DNA of 19,447 nt, from contig JBMYRC010000072.1 in the NCBI GenBank assembly GCA_049601975.1, positions 1 through 19,447 of the forward strand, given 5' to 3'. Of this stretch, positions 16,485 through 19,447 are shown piece by piece. The notes under the pieces are model-generated. The model did not search any database, was not told the origin of the DNA, and saw only the letters and a list, made by a program, of their open reading frames with translations. How positions within the stretch are numbered: position 1 is the first letter of the stretch; the number at the start of each line of letters is the position of its first letter. A program made the position numbers and the translations under genes. The stretch is from UBA6544 sp049601975 (lineage in GTDB: Bacteria > Pseudomonadota > Alphaproteobacteria > UBA8366).

Positions 16485-17234
16485 ATGGAATTTCCTGTCG
16501 CTCCACCGCCACTACTACCCAAAATTATCGGTCACCGAGGCGTGGCAGGACAAGCTCCGGAGAATACCCTCGCCGGGTTTCGGGCCGCCTCGCTCATCGG
16601 CCTCACATGGGTGGAATTCGACGTCATGCTGAGCGGAGACGGAAATCTCATTCTGATTCACGACAAGACCGTGAATCGGACGACAAACGGCAAGGGCAGC
16701 GTCTCCGAATTGACACTCGAAGAATTGAAAAAACTCGACGCCGGCTCCAAGTTCGATCCGCGCTTTCGAAGACAACGCATCCCAACGATTTACGAAGCCA
16801 TAGAAGCCATCTCCGGTTACGGCCTCAACGCCAATATCGAAATCAAACCGGCGAAAGGTCATGAGGGAGAGACCGGCTGGGCCTTAGGCCGCTATTTGGC
16901 GACGGAATGGCCGACAAGCCTAATGGCGCCGATCATATCGAGTTTTTCGGCGGAAGCCTTGGAGTCCGTAGCCGTGGAAGCACCCGGATTTCCACGCGCT
17001 CTCCTCGTCGATCGCGTGCCGCGCAATTGGCGAGCACAGACGAAGCGTCTCGGCTGCTCCCTTCTTCACTGCAACCAAGGTCACTTGCGTAAGGCAGAAG
17101 CCGAAAAAATCCGCGAGAACGGACTTCATATCATCTGCTATACCGTGAACAACGCCCGCAAGGCGCGGAACTTATGGGGTTGGGGCGTGAACGCTGTGAT
17201 CAGCGATCACCCGGATCGGCTTCTCGACATATAA
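16485..17234 (+). CDS. Glycerophosphodiester phosphodiesterase
   Basis: Hydrolyses glycerophosphodiesters to glycerol-3-phosphate and an alcohol. It has 249 residues, the size of cytoplasmic UgpQ-type enzymes, with no signal peptide. Visible: IGHRG (15-19) with catalytic His17, APENTLAGF (24-32), WVEFDVM (metal ligands Glu44 and Asp46), LIHDKTVNRTTNG (57-69) with catalytic His59, NANIEIKPA, and a C-terminal CYTVNN...GVNAVISDHPD segment. It starts 16 bp after the antiporter stop. Its end overlaps the end of the convergent broken glpD by 28 bp. Together with glpK it feeds the glycerol-3-phosphate pool. Confidence 0.94.
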   Translation: MEFPVAPPPLLPKIIGHRGVAGQAPENTLAGFRAASLIGLTWVEFDVMLSGDGNLILIHDKTVNRTTNGKGSVSELTLEELKKLDAGSKFDPRFRRQRIPTIYEAIEAISGYGLNANIEIKPAKGHEGETGWALGRYLATEWPTSLMAPIISSFSAEALESVAVEAPGFPRALLVDRVPRNWRAQTKRLGCSLLHCNQGHLRKAEAEKIRENGLHIICYTVNNARKARNLWGWGVNAVISDHPDRLLDI

Positions 17235-18454
17235 TCGCGAAGCGACGCCGCGCCCTGTGCGTCGATCACGAGGCCGCATTTGGTCCTACGCCACAGAATG
17301 TCTTCCGGCCCCTGCGCCCATTCGTGTGACATTATCCAATCGACTTCGGCAGCGTAGAGACCACCACCGAAATTCCAACCAAGGTCAGTCGGTTTGCGGG
17401 ATGTGCCGATCAAGGCTCGGGCATGCGTGCCATGACGTCGCGCGACGCCACGGAGCCAGTCCTCTTCGAACTCCGGATAATCTTCCACCAACTCATCGGC
17501 GAAATAGGCGAAGTCGTCCATCTCACCGCCTGGTAGCACGGCTTCCTCGGTCCAGGAGTCGCGCATGTTTACAAAATTGGGTTGCAACCGCGACAATACG
17601 GTTTCCGCTAGTTTGCGCGCCGCCGTCACCTTCCCACCGAAAACACTAACAAGCGGCGCTACGCCCTTCGGCGCATCGACTTCAAGAATATAATCCCGGG
17701 TAATCTGACTCGGGTCGCCCGAACCATCATCATAAAGCGGGCGAACACCGGAAAAGCTCCACACGACGTCTTTCGGCAATATTTGTTTTTCAAAATACTG
17801 GTTCACCGTATCGCAAAGATAGACTGATTCCGCTTCGTCAATTTGCGGCGGTTCGATTCTTCCATCTTCTTCCGCGTCCACCTCTACGTCCGTCGTCCCG
17901 ATCAAGCTGAACACTCCTTCGAACGGCATAACGAAGACCACCCGACTATCGTCGGCTTGAAGGATATGGGCATGATCGCTGTCATAAAGGCGCGGGACCA
18001 CGATATGACTACCCCGCACCAATTTCACTAATTTCGAGGTATTATTACCCAGTAAATTCGTCAGGACCGCAGAGACCCTGGGCCCCGCCGCATTGACGAT
18101 TACCCGTGCCCGCACTTCGAGGTTTTCATCTTCTCCCGTGCCGAGCTCGACCCGCCATCGATTGCCTTCCCGTCGCGCGCTGGCAACGGGTGCGCGTGCA
18201 AATTTCAGCACCTCGGCGAGCCGCATCAACCGCATTCAAGACGACGTAGCGGGCGTCATCGACCCAACAATCGGAATACACGAACCCATTTGCGAATTCG
18301 GATTTCAACACTCCGCTACATTGCGTATCGGTGAGGTCGAGCGCGTTGCTTTTCGGTAAGGTTTGAAACCCACCGATACGGTCATACAACCGCCGATAAC
18401 TACGAGATCGTAGATCCGACGCCGCTCTTTCGTTTCTGTCATATTTGCCGACAT
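17207..18454 (-). pseudogene. glpD: Broken aerobic glycerol-3-phosphate dehydrogenase
   Basis: GlpD is the FAD enzyme that oxidises glycerol-3-phosphate to dihydroxyacetone phosphate at the membrane. The gene starts at ATG 18452-18454 (AGGA upstream): after MSANMTETKERRR comes YDLVVIGG, the first half of the FAD-binding glycine motif. At about 18385-18390 it jumps to RLYDRIGGFQTLPKSNALDL in another frame, so roughly 90 codons (rest of the FAD motif and the substrate-binding start) are deleted. That frame then runs through GFVYSDCWVDDARYVVLNAV to GAEICTRTRC. A second shift near 18175-18190 returns to the first frame for SARREGNRWRVEL and the intact C-terminal half (VNAAGP, RGSHIVVPR, SLIGTTDVEV, GVRPLYDDG, SVFGGKVTAARKLAE). 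The FAD site is lost, so the product would be inactive even if the frame were restored. Confidence 0.88.
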
Positions 18455-18503
18455 AAGTCTCATCCTGCACTATGCCGCCGCTTCCGGCAAAACTCTCTTT
18501 AGC

Positions 18504-19319
18504 ATGTCTGACAATCCGGTATTCCAACCCCTGAAGCTATTCGATCGAGAGGCCCTGCGCGACGTGCGAGTCCTCCTGGCGGATATCGACGATACGCTCA
18601 CGACGGACGGCAAACTCGCCGCCAAAGCCTACACGGCGATGGAACAGCTCTCGCAAATCGGTATTCATGTCGCCCCGGTCACCGGGCGGCCTGCGGGATG
18701 GTGCGATCACATCGCTCGCATGTGGCCAGTCGTCGGGATCGTCGGCGAGAATGGCGCCTTCTACTATAGCTACAATGACGAGACGCGGCGGATGATGCGG
18801 GTCTACGCCCAAGATGACGCAACGCGACGGGCGAACCGGCAACAATTGGAGCGGCTGGCCACGGAAATTCTCGCCGCAGTCCCCGGTGCAGCCATCTCTG
18901 CCGACCAATTCGCCCGCGATACCGATTTGGCCATTGATTTTTGTGAGGACGTCACCCGTTTGCCACAGAGCGATATTGATAAAATTGTAGCGGTCTTCGA
19001 AGCCGCGGGCGCTACCGCGAAAGTGAGTTCAATACATGTGAACGGGTGGTTCGGCGATCACAACAAACTGACCATGGCACGGCGGTTCTTGAGCGACGTG
19101 TTGTCTATCGATGTGGAGAGGGAAAATACAGCCGCCGCTTATATCGGAGATTCGCCAAACGACGCACCGATGTGGCGTTACTTTAAGAACAGTATCGGGG
19201 TCGCGAATGCGCTCGCGTATAAGGGCCGTCTTGCGGCCGAGCCCAAATACGTCACGACACGGGAATCCGGCGCTGGGTTCGTGGAACTGGCGGAAGCGCT
19301 TATCGACGCCGCTAAATAA
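18504..19319 (+). CDS. HAD-superfamily type IIB phosphatase
   Basis: A 271-residue cytoplasmic phosphohydrolase with all four HAD motifs: DIDDTLT (27-33; nucleophile Asp27, acid/base Asp29), VTGRPAGW (motif II, Thr60), Lys188 in GDHNKLTMARR (motif III) and GDSPND (215-220, motif IV). The cap between motifs II and III is of the C2B type, as in mannosyl-3-phosphoglycerate phosphatase, sucrose phosphatase and the Cof subfamily. The substrate is probably a sugar phosphate but cannot be read from the sequence. The start is 49 bp from the divergent broken glpD and has no good ribosome site; the next Met is well inside the domain, so the first ATG is kept. Confidence 0.88.
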   Translation: MSDNPVFQPLKLFDREALRDVRVLLADIDDTLTTDGKLAAKAYTAMEQLSQIGIHVAPVTGRPAGWCDHIARMWPVVGIVGENGAFYYSYNDETRRMMRVYAQDDATRRANRQQLERLATEILAAVPGAAISADQFARDTDLAIDFCEDVTRLPQSDIDKIVAVFEAAGATAKVSSIHVNGWFGDHNKLTMARRFLSDVLSIDVERENTAAAYIGDSPNDAPMWRYFKNSIGVANALAYKGRLAAEPKYVTTRESGAGFVELAEALIDAAK

Positions 19320-19447
19320 TGGCGTGGCGAACTTTCGCCGAAACCCATTCGCTGACCAAAAGAGTCGATAGGATCGAAATCAAGATCACCGCCACACTGG
19401 CCCACCCAAGCTCCATAATTTGGGCGTTGAGTTCCAATCCGATCCCA
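19312..19447 (-). CDS. C-terminus of a membrane protein, possibly CidA/LrgA-like (partial)
   Basis: The last 45 codons of a gene entering from the right edge of the window. They read GIGLELNAQIMELGWASVAV followed by a hydrophobic stretch with STLLVSEWVSAKVRHAII and a TAG at 19312-19314. One membrane helix is clear. The spacing of GxG, the amphipathic stretch and the final helix recalls the C-terminal end of CidA/LrgA holin-like proteins, but too little is present to be sure. It overlaps the end of the HAD gene tail to tail by 8 bp. Confidence 0.4.
   Translation of the reverse strand, partial: GIGLELNAQIMELGWASVAVILISILSTLLVSEWVSAKVRHAII

Noticed and set aside
18126..18527. 133-codon minus ORF as a separate small gene
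   Set aside because: Its middle is the GlpD sequence LPKSNALDL to GAEICTRTRC; its first 45 and last 18 residues are out-of-frame reading of the broken glpD and its leader.

Overview
The window looks like chromosomal DNA of an alphaproteobacterium. That is inferred from gene content, protein style and moderate GC; there is no rRNA or marker gene to confirm it. No tRNA, IS element, CRISPR array or phage gene was seen. Two features stand out: a pair of neighbouring UGA-selenocysteine genes, and four clearly broken genes lying among intact ones.

Region 1 (1-6057, all minus strand): a truncated GDP-L-fucose synthase gene, GDP-mannose 4,6-dehydratase, a flippase-like membrane protein, a 64-residue small protein, a periplasmic cyclophilin and a large aldolase/short-chain dehydrogenase fusion of the rhamnulose-1-phosphate aldolase type. 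The first two make GDP-L-fucose, and the fusion belongs to deoxyhexose breakdown.

Region 2 (6151-11463): a decayed soluble chemoreceptor gene with two signalling domains (minus; five in-frame stops and one frameshift); an Asp/Glu-racemase-superfamily protein lacking both catalytic cysteines (plus); mtnA of methionine salvage (minus); a TauE/SafE transporter gene with one frameshift (plus); and the remnant of a BvgS-like sensor kinase with a large internal deletion (minus).

Region 3 (11473-13838): two minus-strand genes, each interrupted by one in-frame TGA at the first position of a UxxC redox motif, each followed by a strong hairpin in the bacterial SECIS position. One is a GrdB/PrdB-like reductase subunit (U-P-V-C). 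The other is a peroxiredoxin-like domain (U-P-P-C) fused to a DsbD-alpha-like domain with its own cysteine pair. A tiny Flp-pilin-like ORF lies between them on the plus strand.

Region 4 (13939-19447): glycerol kinase, a Ca2+/Na+ antiporter and a glycerophosphodiester phosphodiesterase (all plus), then glpD (minus), broken by an N-terminal deletion and a frameshift. A HAD-IIB phosphatase (plus) and the C-terminus of a membrane protein (minus, cut by the window edge) follow. Glycerol-3-phosphate can be made by glpK and the phosphodiesterase, but the local glpD cannot encode a working oxidase as read.

Broken genes beside intact ones suggest ongoing gene loss, for example in a lineage that has become host-associated. 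Assembly error is the main alternative and can only be excluded with reads.
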